A stretch of DNA of 64,000 nucleotides, from NCBI RefSeq assembly GCF_004340685.1, contig NZ_SLUN01000031.1, positions 1 to 64,000 of the forward strand, read 5' to 3'. Made by a program: the position numbers and the translations under genes. Shown in pieces: positions 7,429 through 15,704 of this stretch (within the stretch, counting starts at the first letter, position 1; every line of letters starts with the position of its first letter). The notes below the pieces were generated by a model, which was not told where the DNA came from, ran no database searches, and saw only the letters and a list, made by a program, of their open reading frames with translations. This DNA comes from Hydrogenispora ethanolica (GTDB lineage Bacteria; Bacillota; UBA4882; UBA8346).

Positions 7429-8226
7429 TTGCTTGATTATCTTTCCTTTAAAAAAATCGCGGGCGAACTGGCCGGAATTAATCTCGAGAATTATAAGAGC
7501 CAGCAGATGGACCGCAGAATTCATTCGCTGATGAATGCCTGGAAGATCGAGGACTACGATCAATTCTTGACGGTATTAAAGACTGACCCCCGTAAATACT
7601 TGGAATTTGAAAAGAAGCTGACGATCAATGTATCGGAGTTTTTTCGCAACCCGGAACGGTTCGCGGAGCTCCAAACCACCATTATCCCGCTGCTCGCCGC
7701 GGAAAGACGGAATTTTACAATCTGGAGCGCCGGCTGTTCCAACGGGGCGGAACCGTATTCGGTAGCCATCATCCTGCGCGAGTTAGGCCTGGAAAGCCGG
7801 GCGCGGCTTTTGGCGAGCGACGTCGACCGGATGATTCTGGCCCAAGCCGAACGGGCGGTTTACAGCCCGAATGAGGTCAAAAACCTGCCCCCGGAAATGC
7901 TCGCCAAATACTTCAGCCCCGAAGGGGAGCATTACCGCCTGGCGGTGGAGATCAAGCGGATGGTGGAGTTCGGCCACCAGGACCTGCTGCGGGACCCCTT
8001 CGAAACCGATCTGGACCTGATTATCTGCAGGAACGTGGTAATCTATTTCACCGAGACCGCCAAGGGACTGCTGTATGGCAAATTCCTGGCGGCTTTGCGG
8101 CCGGGCGGCTTTTTGCTGGTCGGCGGGACGGAACCGCTTTTAAACTACAGGCAAATGGGGTATGAGAGCTATATGCCGTCCTTTTACCGGAAACCCGCGC
8201 TTGAGGAAAGGAGCGAGGCCAGGTGA
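7429..8226 (+). CDS. cheR: CheR-type chemoreceptor methyltransferase
   Basis: S-adenosylmethionine-dependent protein-glutamate methyltransferase, 265 residues. The N-terminal CheR_N helical domain spans roughly residues 1-65, followed by TINVSEFFRNPERF. The SAM-binding motif is WSAGCSNGAEPYSVAI and the C-terminal motif is LIICRNVVIYF. The TTG start at 7429 has an excellent ribosome site (TAAGGAGG, seven bases away). No other chemotaxis gene is nearby, so it may serve a remote chemosensory system. Its stop overlaps the next start (GTGA), giving translational coupling to acpS. Confidence 0.9.
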   Translation: MLDYLSFKKIAGELAGINLENYKSQQMDRRIHSLMNAWKIEDYDQFLTVLKTDPRKYLEFEKKLTINVSEFFRNPERFAELQTTIIPLLAAERRNFTIWSAGCSNGAEPYSVAIILRELGLESRARLLASDVDRMILAQAERAVYSPNEVKNLPPEMLAKYFSPEGEHYRLAVEIKRMVEFGHQDLLRDPFETDLDLIICRNVVIYFTETAKGLLYGKFLAALRPGGFLLVGGTEPLLNYRQMGYESYMPSFYRKPALEERSEAR

Positions 8227-8588
8227 TCATCGGAACCGGCGTGGATATGATCGAGATCGCCCGGATCGCCGCGGCCGCTCAAAACCCGCGCTTCCGGGAG
8301 CGGGTCTATACCCCGCGGGAATTGGCGGAGTCGGGGGCCGCGGGGCACCGGCTGGCCGGTTTTTTTGCGGCCAAGGAAGCGTTGCTGAAGGCCATGGGCA
8401 CCGGATTATCCTCCTTTTCCTGGCGGGAAATGGAGATCGGCCATGACGCCCTGGGCGCGCCCAGGTTCGCGGTGAACGGCAAGATCCAAGATTTTTTGGC
8501 AGCCAAAGGCGTGGCGCGGATTCATTTGAGCATCTCCCATTCGCGGGAGTACGCCATTGCCCAGGTTGTTCTGGAAGAAGGCGGATGA
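8223..8588 (+). CDS. acpS: Holo-[acyl-carrier-protein] synthase
   Basis: Transfers 4'-phosphopantetheine from CoA to the serine of apo-ACP; cytoplasmic trimer in fatty-acid synthesis. The 121 residues match the family length. Diagnostic motifs are GTGVDMIEIARI at the N-terminus (metal-binding Asp), FFAAKEALLKAMGTGL (metal-binding Glu and CoA site) and LSISHSREYAIA. The GTG start overlaps the cheR stop by four bases. Its order acpS-nnr-alr is a common Bacillota arrangement. Confidence 0.95.
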   Translation: MIIGTGVDMIEIARIAAAAQNPRFRERVYTPRELAESGAAGHRLAGFFAAKEALLKAMGTGLSSFSWREMEIGHDALGAPRFAVNGKIQDFLAAKGVARIHLSISHSREYAIAQVVLEEGG

Positions 8589-8589
8589 G

Positions 8590-10071
8590 ATGAGGGTGGT
8601 CTCGACCCGAGAGATGCAACGGATCGACCGTCTGGCGCAGGAAGAATACGGCATGCCCGGAGTGGTGCTGATGGAGCGGGCCGCCTTGGCGGTCCGGCAA
8701 GCGATGGCCGGGCGCTATGGCGCATTGCGGGGCAGACGGATCCATATTTACTGCGGCAAAGGGAACAACGGCGGCGACGGGCTGGCTTTGGCCCGCTTGC
8801 TGGCGGAGGATGGAGCGGAGGTCGCGGCGCTGTTGACCTTCGCGCCGGAAGAATGCCGGGGTTTGGCCCGCGAGAACCTGGAACGCTGCCGGACCTACGG
8901 GATTCCCGTGCAATCCTGGGCCGATCTGGAACCTCGCCAAGCCGGGGCCGCCGACATCATCGTCGACGCCCTGCTGGGGACCGGAGCGGCCGGGCCATTG
9001 CAAGGAAGCATCGCTGACGCGGTGGGAAGAATCCTGGAATTGGACCGGCCGGTGGTGGCGGTGGACGCTCCCACCGGCGTGGACATGGATAGCGGCCGGG
9101 TCGCCGGTCCGGCGATCCGGGCCGATCTGACCGTAACCTTCGGCCTACCCAAACCGGGGTTGCTCATCTTCCCCGGAGCGGATTATGTCGGCGAGCTCAT
9201 CACGGCCGCCATCGGATTTCCCCGGCCGTTGCTTGAGGAGGACCCGCGGACCGTTTGGGCGACGCCGTCCGTTGTCCGGCCTTGGCTGCCGCTGCGGCCC
9301 GCCGATTCCCATAAGGGCAGCACGGGACACGTGTTGATCTGCGGCGGCAGCGCCGGGATGACGGGGGCGGTGGCCATCGCCGCGCTGGCGGCGTTGCGCG
9401 GCGGCGCCGGCCTGGTTACCGCGGCCTTGCGGCCGGGAATGCCCTTCGCGGAGAAGCCGCTGGAGGTCATGGCTACGGAGTGGCCGGCTCTGTCCGGAAG
9501 GTTGGAAGCCTATCGCGCCATCGTCGCCGGTCCGGGAATGGGCACGGCCCCGGACGGCCGGGAATTGCTGGCCGGCTTGTTGCGGGAGTCCGGGGCGCCG
9601 CTGGTGCTGGACGCCGACGCCTTGAATCTGCTCGCCGCGGAACCGGCCTTGCTCCGGGGGCATCCGGCGTCCCTGATTCTCACGCCGCACCCCGGCGAGA
9701 TGGCCCGGCTCACCGGACTATCGGTCGCCGCCGTTCAGGCGGACCGCCTGGAAACCGCCAGGCGGTATGCGGCGGAGTGGAACGCGGTCGTGGTCCTGAA
9801 GGGCGCGCGGACGATCACCGCCTTGCCCACGGGCGAATCGTATATCAACTCCACCGGAAACCCGGGCATGGCCACGGCGGGCATGGGCGACGCCCTTTCC
9901 GGCTTGATCGCCGCGCTGCTGGCGCAAGGGCTGGTGCCTTGGCGGGCGGCGGCAGCCGCGGTTTTCCTGCACGGGTTGGCCGGCGACAACGCCGCCGGCC
10001 GGCTGGGTCCGGCTGGGATTCTGGCCAGCGATGTGATCGGGGAGTTTCCGGTGGCATTAAAAGCGTTGTGA
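8590..10071 (+). CDS. nnr: Bifunctional NAD(P)HX epimerase / ADP-dependent NAD(P)HX dehydratase
   Basis: Repairs hydrated NAD(P)H: the N-terminal YjeF_N domain (about 1-215) epimerises NAD(P)HX, and the C-terminal ribokinase-like domain (about 225-493) dehydrates the S form. Visible motifs are GKGNNGGDGLALARLL in the first half, and GGSAGMTGAVAIAALAALRG and NPGMATAGMGDALSG in the second. The start is the ATG at 8590, one base after the acpS stop codon. The last codons (ALKAL-stop) are written by the left end of a dispersed element at 10058, so the original C-terminus may have been altered. Confidence 0.94.
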   Translation: MRVVSTREMQRIDRLAQEEYGMPGVVLMERAALAVRQAMAGRYGALRGRRIHIYCGKGNNGGDGLALARLLAEDGAEVAALLTFAPEECRGLARENLERCRTYGIPVQSWADLEPRQAGAADIIVDALLGTGAAGPLQGSIADAVGRILELDRPVVAVDAPTGVDMDSGRVAGPAIRADLTVTFGLPKPGLLIFPGADYVGELITAAIGFPRPLLEEDPRTVWATPSVVRPWLPLRPADSHKGSTGHVLICGGSAGMTGAVAIAALAALRGGAGLVTAALRPGMPFAEKPLEVMATEWPALSGRLEAYRAIVAGPGMGTAPDGRELLAGLLRESGAPLVLDADALNLLAAEPALLRGHPASLILTPHPGEMARLTGLSVAAVQADRLETARRYAAEWNAVVVLKGARTITALPTGESYINSTGNPGMATAGMGDALSGLIAALLAQGLVPWRAAAAAVFLHGLAGDNAAGRLGPAGILASDVIGEFPVALKAL

Positions 10072-10115
10072 TAACCCAGTCCGAAGGTCAGGGTGAACAC
10101 AAAAGCTCAGAGAAG
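10058..10115. mobile_element. MITE-like element, copy 2 (left part only)
   Basis: Matches the first 58 bases of the full copies (TAAAAGCG, the CCC...GGG hairpin, AAAAGCTCAGAGAAG) and then diverges; the right half is missing. It supplies the nnr stop codon and, at its 3' edge, the AGAAGG that is the best ribosome site for alr. Confidence 0.8.
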
Positions 10116-10126
10116 GTGTTGGAAGG

Positions 10127-11281
10127 TTGAGTCGTTATCATCAGCGGATCCGGCCGGTCTGGGCCGAGATCGATCTGGCGGCCATCCGTCATAATATGGG
10201 CGCGATTAAGAAGTTGGTCGGGCCGGCGGTGGAAGTGATGGCGGTGGTGAAGGCCGAAGCCTACGGGCATGGCGCGGTTCCGGTCGCCCGGGCCGCTTTG
10301 GAGGCCGGTGCTACCTGGCTGGGAGTTTCATTGCCCGAGGAAGGGGTCGCCCTGCGCCAGGCGGGATTGGACGCGCCGATCCTGATCTTCAGTCCGCTCC
10401 AGGCGGATCAGGCGCCGGAGGTGGTGGCCCACGATCTGACGCCGTGCGTCTGCTGGCTGGAGGCGGTGACGGCGCTGTCCGGGGAGGCGGTTCGCGCCGG
10501 CAAGGAAGCCGCGGTCCATGTCAAGGTCGATACCGGCATGGGGCGGGTGGGCGTCCGGCCCGGGGAGGCGGCCGAATTCATCGGCGCCCTACGGCGCATG
10601 CCCGGCATCAAGGTGGGCGGCGTCTTCTCGCATCTGGCCACCGCCGATGAACGGGATAAAAGCTATGCGCGCCTGCAGATCGACAATTTTACGCGCATGG
10701 CGGCCGAGCTGGAACAACAGGGGTTGCTCCCGCCCAAGGCGCATCTGGCCAACAGCGCCGGAGTCATGGAACTGCCGCAGGCCTACTTCAACCTGGTCCG
10801 GCCGGGGATTATCATGTATGGGCTTTACCCGTCGGACGAGGTCGATAAGAGTAAGATTCGCCTGGAGCCGGCTTTCAGCCTGAAGGCGCAGATCAGTTTC
10901 GTCAAGCGGGTGCCGTCCGGAACCGGCATCAGCTATGGTCAGCGCTATCATACCGGCCGCGAGACGACGATAGCCACGATCCCCATCGGCTACGCCGACG
11001 GCTGGACGCGGCTCCTGACCCATAAGGCCCAGGCCCTGGTGAATGGGAAGAAGTACCCCATCGTCGGAACCATCTGCATGGACCAGTGCATGATCGACGT
11101 GGGCGACGAACCGGTGGCCATCGGACAGGAAGTGGTGCTGATCGGAACCCAGAACGGCGCGACGATTTCCGTCGATGACGTTGCCGCCCAATTGGGCACG
11201 ATCAACTATGAGATCATCTGTATGATCAGCGACCGCGTGCCGCGGATCTACCGGGACGGGAGCTCCGATGCGCAAAATTGA
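10127..11281 (+). CDS. alr: Alanine racemase
   Basis: PLP enzyme making D-alanine for peptidoglycan; 384 residues, cytoplasmic. The PLP lysine is Lys42 in VVKAEAYGHG; the residue after the Ala is Glu where Asp or Asn is usual. The second catalytic base is in ISYGQRY. The start is a TTG with AGAAGG ten bases upstream; no better in-frame start exists before the conserved WAEIDLAAIRHN. It overlaps the following lipoyl-like gene by 14 bases. Confidence 0.95.
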   Translation: MSRYHQRIRPVWAEIDLAAIRHNMGAIKKLVGPAVEVMAVVKAEAYGHGAVPVARAALEAGATWLGVSLPEEGVALRQAGLDAPILIFSPLQADQAPEVVAHDLTPCVCWLEAVTALSGEAVRAGKEAAVHVKVDTGMGRVGVRPGEAAEFIGALRRMPGIKVGGVFSHLATADERDKSYARLQIDNFTRMAAELEQQGLLPPKAHLANSAGVMELPQAYFNLVRPGIIMYGLYPSDEVDKSKIRLEPAFSLKAQISFVKRVPSGTGISYGQRYHTGRETTIATIPIGYADGWTRLLTHKAQALVNGKKYPIVGTICMDQCMIDVGDEPVAIGQEVVLIGTQNGATISVDDVAAQLGTINYEIICMISDRVPRIYRDGSSDAQN

Positions 11282-11510
11282 AATTAAAATGCCGTTTCTC
11301 GGCCCGGAAGAGACCGCGTACGAACTGGTGCGCTGGTTAGTCCCGGCCGGAGCGGCGGTCGAGATCGATCAAGACATTCTGGAACTCATGGTCGACGGCG
11401 CCCTATTTCAACTGCCATCGCCCCTGGACGGCGTGCTCTTGTCCAGGGAGGCCGAACCCGGCGACTGGATCGAGACGGGCCAGGTATTGGCGATCGTGGC
11501 CGTCGAGTAA
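11268..11510 (+). CDS. Stand-alone lipoyl/biotinyl-like domain lacking the acceptor lysine
   Basis: An 80-residue protein with the flattened beta-barrel pattern of biotin/lipoyl attachment domains. The N-terminal half is IEIKMPFLGPEETAYELVRW, the hairpin turn ELMVDGALFQLPSPLDGVLL, and the end EPGDWIETGQVLAIV. In true lipoyl domains the turn is E-x-D-K-A with a modified lysine; here it is VDGA, with Gly in place of Lys. It therefore cannot be lipoylated in the usual way. Translational coupling to alr through a 14-base overlap suggests co-expression. Role unknown. Confidence 0.7.
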   Translation: MRKIEIKMPFLGPEETAYELVRWLVPAGAAVEIDQDILELMVDGALFQLPSPLDGVLLSREAEPGDWIETGQVLAIVAVE

Positions 11511-11571
11511 CGAAGAAGCCGGTCTATTCCCCCGCCCCCGCGCATAAATCTATGATGTGGGGGTGTTTTTA

Positions 11572-12501
11572 TTGAGAAGATTCATTTGGATTCCCGTCCT
11601 CGTGCTCTTGGTCCTCTGCATGACCGGTGCTGCCGCCACTCCCGAGGTTTACTTCCAAATGAAGGACCCGCCCGGCGACGAACACGGTTATGGCGCCTAT
11701 CAGTATCCGAGCAACCTGGCGTTCAAACCGTACCAGGGGCTGTTCGACATCACCGAGTTTAAGGTATGGCAAGAAAAGCCGGGCGAGATTGCGTTCGATA
11801 CCGCTTTTGCCAACAATACCAACCCGTGGATGGCGCCGGAAGGATTCATCCATCAAAATCTGCGGGTCTTTGTGGATTCCCTCCCCAATCAGGGCGCGAC
11901 GGGCCTGATGCATCAGGGAGCCTATGTCCGGTTTGATGCCAAGTACGCCTGGGATTTCTGCCTGCGGATCGCCGGCTGGGGGAATAGCCAGCTGATTACG
12001 GCCACCGCCGATCAAAAATGGCAGATCCGGCCGCTCCGGACGATGATGATGGGGGATAACCGCACGCTCCGGGCGGTCGTTCCGGAAAAGCTGGTGGGTA
12101 AGCCCGGCCGGAACTGGCATTACTACGTGCTGGTCGGATCCTACGACGGTTTTGGGGAAGATTTCTTCCGCCGGGTGATGAAGGACCCGGGGGAATGGGT
12201 CATCGGCGGCGGGTATGACGAGGTTCTCGAGCCGCAGGTGATGGACATTGTGGCGGCGGACAATGCCAGCCAGGTCAAACAGCTCCGCTCCTTCGACCTC
12301 CAGACCGGGCAACTGGCCATGCTGCAGCCGGTCGGCGCGGATCTGGCGGGCTGGAGGCTGCCGGGATGGCTCCGAATCCTGTTGCTGCTGCTCCTGGTGG
12401 TGCTGATCGGATTCCTGACCTACCGCTTGATCAAGCGGCGGGGCCAGATCAGCTGGTTCTGGGTCCCCAACCGGGAATCCAAAACCAAAAAGGGCGCGTA
12501 A
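11572..12501 (+). CDS. Membrane-anchored surface protein with Glucodextran_C-like (DUF2223-type) domain
   Basis: 309 residues: signal peptide (MRRFIWIPVLVLLVLCMTG...), a carbohydrate-binding-like beta domain, a membrane helix near the C-terminus (WLRILLLLLLVVLIGFLTYR) and a short basic tail. The motif DPPGDEHGYGAYQYPSN followed by FKPYQGLFDITEFKVW is typical of the C-terminal domain of glucodextranases and pullulanase-like surface proteins. A role in binding or processing polysaccharide at the cell surface is likely but unproven. The TTG at 11572 is preferred (GGGGGTG six bases upstream) to the GTG at 11557. Confidence 0.7.
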   Translation: MRRFIWIPVLVLLVLCMTGAAATPEVYFQMKDPPGDEHGYGAYQYPSNLAFKPYQGLFDITEFKVWQEKPGEIAFDTAFANNTNPWMAPEGFIHQNLRVFVDSLPNQGATGLMHQGAYVRFDAKYAWDFCLRIAGWGNSQLITATADQKWQIRPLRTMMMGDNRTLRAVVPEKLVGKPGRNWHYYVLVGSYDGFGEDFFRRVMKDPGEWVIGGGYDEVLEPQVMDIVAADNASQVKQLRSFDLQTGQLAMLQPVGADLAGWRLPGWLRILLLLLLVVLIGFLTYRLIKRRGQISWFWVPNRESKTKKGA

Positions 12502-12511
12502 GCGCCTTTTT
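12487..12511 (+). terminator. Intrinsic terminator overlapping stop codon
   Basis: AAAAAGGGCGC and GCGCCTTTTT pair with one bulged G; the TAA stop of the preceding gene is in the loop, and the T-run forms the right arm. Confidence 0.7.
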
Positions 12512-12711
12512 CATTTGAGGCAGCCGTTCGGCCGGACTTTGCCGGGCGGGAGAGCACGCGAGAGGTTCCGCCGGTTCGGCTGGCGTTTCCAGTCGGACTC
12601 CGAAAAAATCCCAGGGATTTAAAGTTTTCTTAAAAGTGTAAAATCCAGTTGCAGGGCTTATGGATTCCCGGAACACGGGAGAGACTATCCCTGAGCCGTG
12701 GTAAATCAAGG
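12512..12711. other. Structured intergenic region, no gene seen
   Basis: Contains short inverted repeats (AAATCCC-AGGGATTT near 12611, CCCGG-AACA-CGGG near 12668) but no riboswitch consensus I can recognise. Confidence 0.4.
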
Positions 12712-12740
12712 TTGACCGAGCATTTTTTTAGTGCTAAACT
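12712..12740 (+). promoter_or_regulatory. Sigma-A-type promoter
   Basis: TTGACC (12712-12717), a 17-base spacer and TAAACT (12735-12740), giving a leader of about 160 bases before the aminotransferase-reductase gene. A further TTGACT occurs at 12745. Confidence 0.55.
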
Positions 12741-12906
12741 TATTTTGACTTTTTATACTCACTCCGCGGACATGATTGCTTAACCTGGAGATAATCTTTC
12801 AGTCACGAAGCTGCGAGAAGAATTTCGCCTCTCCATACAAATTTGTAAGATTATTCCATGGAATTTTGAAAATAGAAATTCGTTATAAGGCTTATGGAGG
12901 ACCAAT

Positions 12907-15522
12907 ATGCATCCTTATGCGGAATATGTCAATCCGGTTCTGGGGAAACGGCTACATCAACTGAATATGGACAAGATCTTCCGGCGCGGCCGGGGCTGCG
13001 AGCTGGTGGACGACGCGGGCCATACATATCTCGATTTTATCGCTTCGTATGGCGCCTTGCCGTTCGGCTTCAACCCTCCCGAGATTTGGGAAGCCATCCG
13101 GACGGTGGCTGAGACTCAGGAGCCCAGCTTCATTCAACCCTCGGCCTTGGATGCCGCCGGGATGCTGGCCCGGGAGTTGGTGCGGATCGCTCCGCCGGGA
13201 TTGCGCTATGTGACGTTCGCCAACAGCGGCGCCGAAGCCATCGAGGCTGCCTTTAAGCTGGCCCGCATCTACACCAAACGGCCGGGAATTCTGACCACCC
13301 ACAATAGTTTTCATGGCAAGACCCTGGGAGCGCTCTCCGCCACCGGCAAAGATTCCTATCAAAAAGGCTTTGGCGCGCCGGTTCCCGGATTCGACCGGAC
13401 GGTATTCGGCGACATCGGGCAGCTGGCGGCGGCGCTGGCGGCCAAGCCCGATTACTACGCGGCTTTCGTGGTGGAGCCGATTCAGGGCGAGGGCGGGATC
13501 ATCATTCCGCCGGACGGCTATCTGCGGGAGGCTTTGGAACTCTGCCACAGCCACGGGGTGCTGATGATCGTCGACGAGGTCCAGACCGGGCTGGGGCGGA
13601 CCGGGCGGTTTTTCGCCTGCCAAGCCGAGGGGATCAGCCCGGACATCATGACCGTCGCCAAGGCGTTGGGCGGCGGAATCATGCCGATCGGCGCCTGCCT
13701 GTGCACGGCCGAGGTTTATACCGACGATTTCGGCGAGAAGCACTCCTCCACCTTTGCGGGGAACACGTTGGCCTGCCGGGTCGGGCTCAAGGTCCTGGAG
13801 ATGCTCACCCGGGACGATGGCCGGCTGCTGCGGGAGGTCGCCGCCAACGGGGAGTTCCTGCTCCGGGGATTGCAAAAGCTGCGGGAGCGTTATCCGCAGG
13901 TGATCGCCGCGGTGCGCGGCCGGGGCTTGATGCTCGGGTTGGAGCTGGGCGTCTCCCAGGAGAACCTGCCCGATTCCTTGCTCGGGATTATGGCTGACCA
14001 GGAGTTTCTGTCGCCGGTGGTCTCCAGTTACTTATTGAATGTGGAACGGTTACGGGTCGCGCCGACCCTGAACGGAGCCTCGGTCATCCGTCTGGAGCCG
14101 CCGCTCATCGTCACCCGGGCCCAGTGCGAACGGGCCTTGGAGTCACTGGAGCGGATGGCCAAGCGTTTGGCCACTGGCAATACCGCGGCATTCCTTTGCC
14201 ATCTGGTAGGGGCCGAGCCTCCGGCGGTAACGGTCCGGGAGATCCCGCCCAAGCCGCTGGCCAAACCGACCGGCGATCCGGCCGAGGGCCGGTTTGCTTT
14301 CCTGGTGCACCCGTTGTACCTGAAGAATTATAGCGAATTCGACGAGGCGCTGCAGAGTTTCTCCGAACGGGAGATGCAGGATCTGATCTGGCGTTGGAAC
14401 GATCTGGTGGAGCCTTTCGTCTGCGGCCGGACCCGGATCACCTCCAAAACCGGCCAGCAGGCTTACGGCGAGTTCATCTGCGTCTGCCGCACCTCCGAAG
14501 AGCTGATGGCGATGCCCAAGGAACAGGCGCTGAAAGAGCTGGGAGCCGCAGTGCGGCTGGCCCGGGAACGGGGCGCAGGCATCGTCGGCCTCGGCGCCTA
14601 TACTTCGGTGGTGACCAAAGGCGGCCGGGAGCTGCGTAACTTGGGTGTGGCCATTACCACCGGCAACAGCTACACGGTGGCCGCCGCCGCCGAGGCCGCG
14701 CTGGAAGCCGCCCGCCGGCTGGAGATTCCGGTGCAGGAATCCATCGCCGCGGTGGTCGGCGCCACCGGCTCCATCGGCCGGGCCGTCGCCATGCTCCTGG
14801 CCGAGAAGGTCCATTCGCTGGTGCTGATCGGCAATCCGGCCAACCAGGAGCATAGCCGGAGGCGTCTGATGAAGGTGGCCGCCGAGATCTATCAGCACTT
14901 GAACCGGGAATCTTTCACGGGCGGCGGCGCCATCGCCGAGTTTGTCCGGAATCACCCGCGGATCCCCCATCCCGGGGCGCCGCTCGAGGAGTATCAAGCC
15001 TTCGCCGAAAGCGTCATCGGCAAGTCGCCGGTGATCTACACCGTGGATCTGAAACACTTCCTGCCGCTGGCGGATCTGGTGGTGACAGCCACCAGTCAGG
15101 TCAATAGCCTGATCACGCCGGAGATGCTGAAGTTCGGGGCCATCGTCTGCGACGTGGCCCGGCCCCAGGATGTCAGCGCCGAGGTGAAGGACGCCCGTCC
15201 CGACGTGCTGGTGATCGACGGCGGCGTCATGGCTGTGCCCGGCTTGCCCGATCTGGGCTGGAATTTCGGTTTTGAGAAAGGCCTCGCCTACGCCTGCATG
15301 TCCGAGACGTTCATGCTGGCCCTGGAGCAGGATTACCGCCATTACAGCCTGGGCATCGACATCAGCATGGAGACCATCGCGTACACCAAGCGGTTGGCCC
15401 GGAAGCACGGCTTTCAGTTGGCCGGGTTCCGCAGCTTCGACCGGCCGCTGGCCCAGGAGGCGTGGGATGCGGTACTGGAGGCGCGCGGCCGCTCCTTGAA
15501 GCAAACCGTGGCCAGCCTGTAG
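12907..15522 (+). CDS. Class III aminotransferase fused to acyl-ACP/fatty-aldehyde reductase-like domain
   Basis: An 871-residue two-domain protein. Residues 1-430 form a class III PLP aminotransferase of the ornithine/4-aminobutyrate type: NSGAEAIEAAFKLAR, EPIQGEGGIIIPP, the PLP-aspartate loop DEVQTGLGRTGRFFA and the PLP lysine in TVAKALGGG. Residues about 470-871 resemble COG5322 and cyanobacterial acyl-ACP reductase: GLGAYTSVVTKGG, TTGNSYTVAAAAEAA, the nucleotide motif VVGATGSIGRAV, and CMSETFMLALE. In the cyanobacterial enzyme this fold reduces a fatty acyl thioester to an aldehyde. A combined activity that makes and aminates an aldehyde, or the reverse, is a plausible inference. The ATG at 12907 follows TATGGAGG closely. 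Confidence 0.85.
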   Translation: MHPYAEYVNPVLGKRLHQLNMDKIFRRGRGCELVDDAGHTYLDFIASYGALPFGFNPPEIWEAIRTVAETQEPSFIQPSALDAAGMLARELVRIAPPGLRYVTFANSGAEAIEAAFKLARIYTKRPGILTTHNSFHGKTLGALSATGKDSYQKGFGAPVPGFDRTVFGDIGQLAAALAAKPDYYAAFVVEPIQGEGGIIIPPDGYLREALELCHSHGVLMIVDEVQTGLGRTGRFFACQAEGISPDIMTVAKALGGGIMPIGACLCTAEVYTDDFGEKHSSTFAGNTLACRVGLKVLEMLTRDDGRLLREVAANGEFLLRGLQKLRERYPQVIAAVRGRGLMLGLELGVSQENLPDSLLGIMADQEFLSPVVSSYLLNVERLRVAPTLNGASVIRLEPPLIVTRAQCERALESLERMAKRLATGNTAAFLCHLVGAEPPAVTVREIPPKPLAKPTGDPAEGRFAFLVHPLYLKNYSEFDEALQSFSEREMQDLIWRWNDLVEPFVCGRTRITSKTGQQAYGEFICVCRTSEELMAMPKEQALKELGAAVRLARERGAGIVGLGAYTSVVTKGGRELRNLGVAITTGNSYTVAAAAEAALEAARRLEIPVQESIAAVVGATGSIGRAVAMLLAEKVHSLVLIGNPANQEHSRRRLMKVAAEIYQHLNRESFTGGGAIAEFVRNHPRIPHPGAPLEEYQAFAESVIGKSPVIYTVDLKHFLPLADLVVTATSQVNSLITPEMLKFGAIVCDVARPQDVSAEVKDARPDVLVIDGGVMAVPGLPDLGWNFGFEKGLAYACMSETFMLALEQDYRHYSLGIDISMETIAYTKRLARKHGFQLAGFRSFDRPLAQEAWDAVLEARGRSLKQTVASL

Positions 15523-15553
15523 TCTTCGGACCCGGTAGGGGATTGGCAATGAT

Positions 15554-15576
15554 AAACCGGCGCAAGCCGGTTTTTT
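15554..15576 (+). terminator. Intrinsic terminator
   Basis: AAACCGGC-GCAA-GCCGGTTT followed by further T residues, 32 bases after the fusion-gene stop. Confidence 0.85.
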
Positions 15577-15635
15577 GATGGAGTGCGCGGGAATTCCGCT
15601 TCGTTACTTTTCATTTAAATTTAGCCTAATCTCAA

Positions 15636-15664
15636 TTGACATCCGTCAAACAGCATGGTATCTT
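15636..15664 (+). promoter_or_regulatory. Sigma-A promoter of the hydrogenase operon
   Basis: TTGACA (15636-15641), a 17-base spacer, then TATCTT (15659-15664), about 40 bases before the first start codon. Confidence 0.75.
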
Positions 15665-15688
15665 GAAAAAGTTGTAATCTGACGGATG
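15640..15688. promoter_or_regulatory. Inverted half-sites flanking the hydrogenase promoter
   Basis: CATCCGTCA (15640-15648) and TGACGGATG (15680-15688) are perfect 9-bp inverted repeats 40 bp apart centre to centre, one over the -35 region and one just past the start of transcription. This fits a repressor or activator acting at two half-sites. Confidence 0.55.
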
Positions 15689-15704
15689 AGATTGAGGGAT
15701 TGCC

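Noticed and set aside
12512-12711. Possible riboswitch upstream of the aminotransferase-reductase gene
   Set aside because: Some GGGAGAG-like strings recall glycine aptamers, but the conserved core and paired elements are absent.
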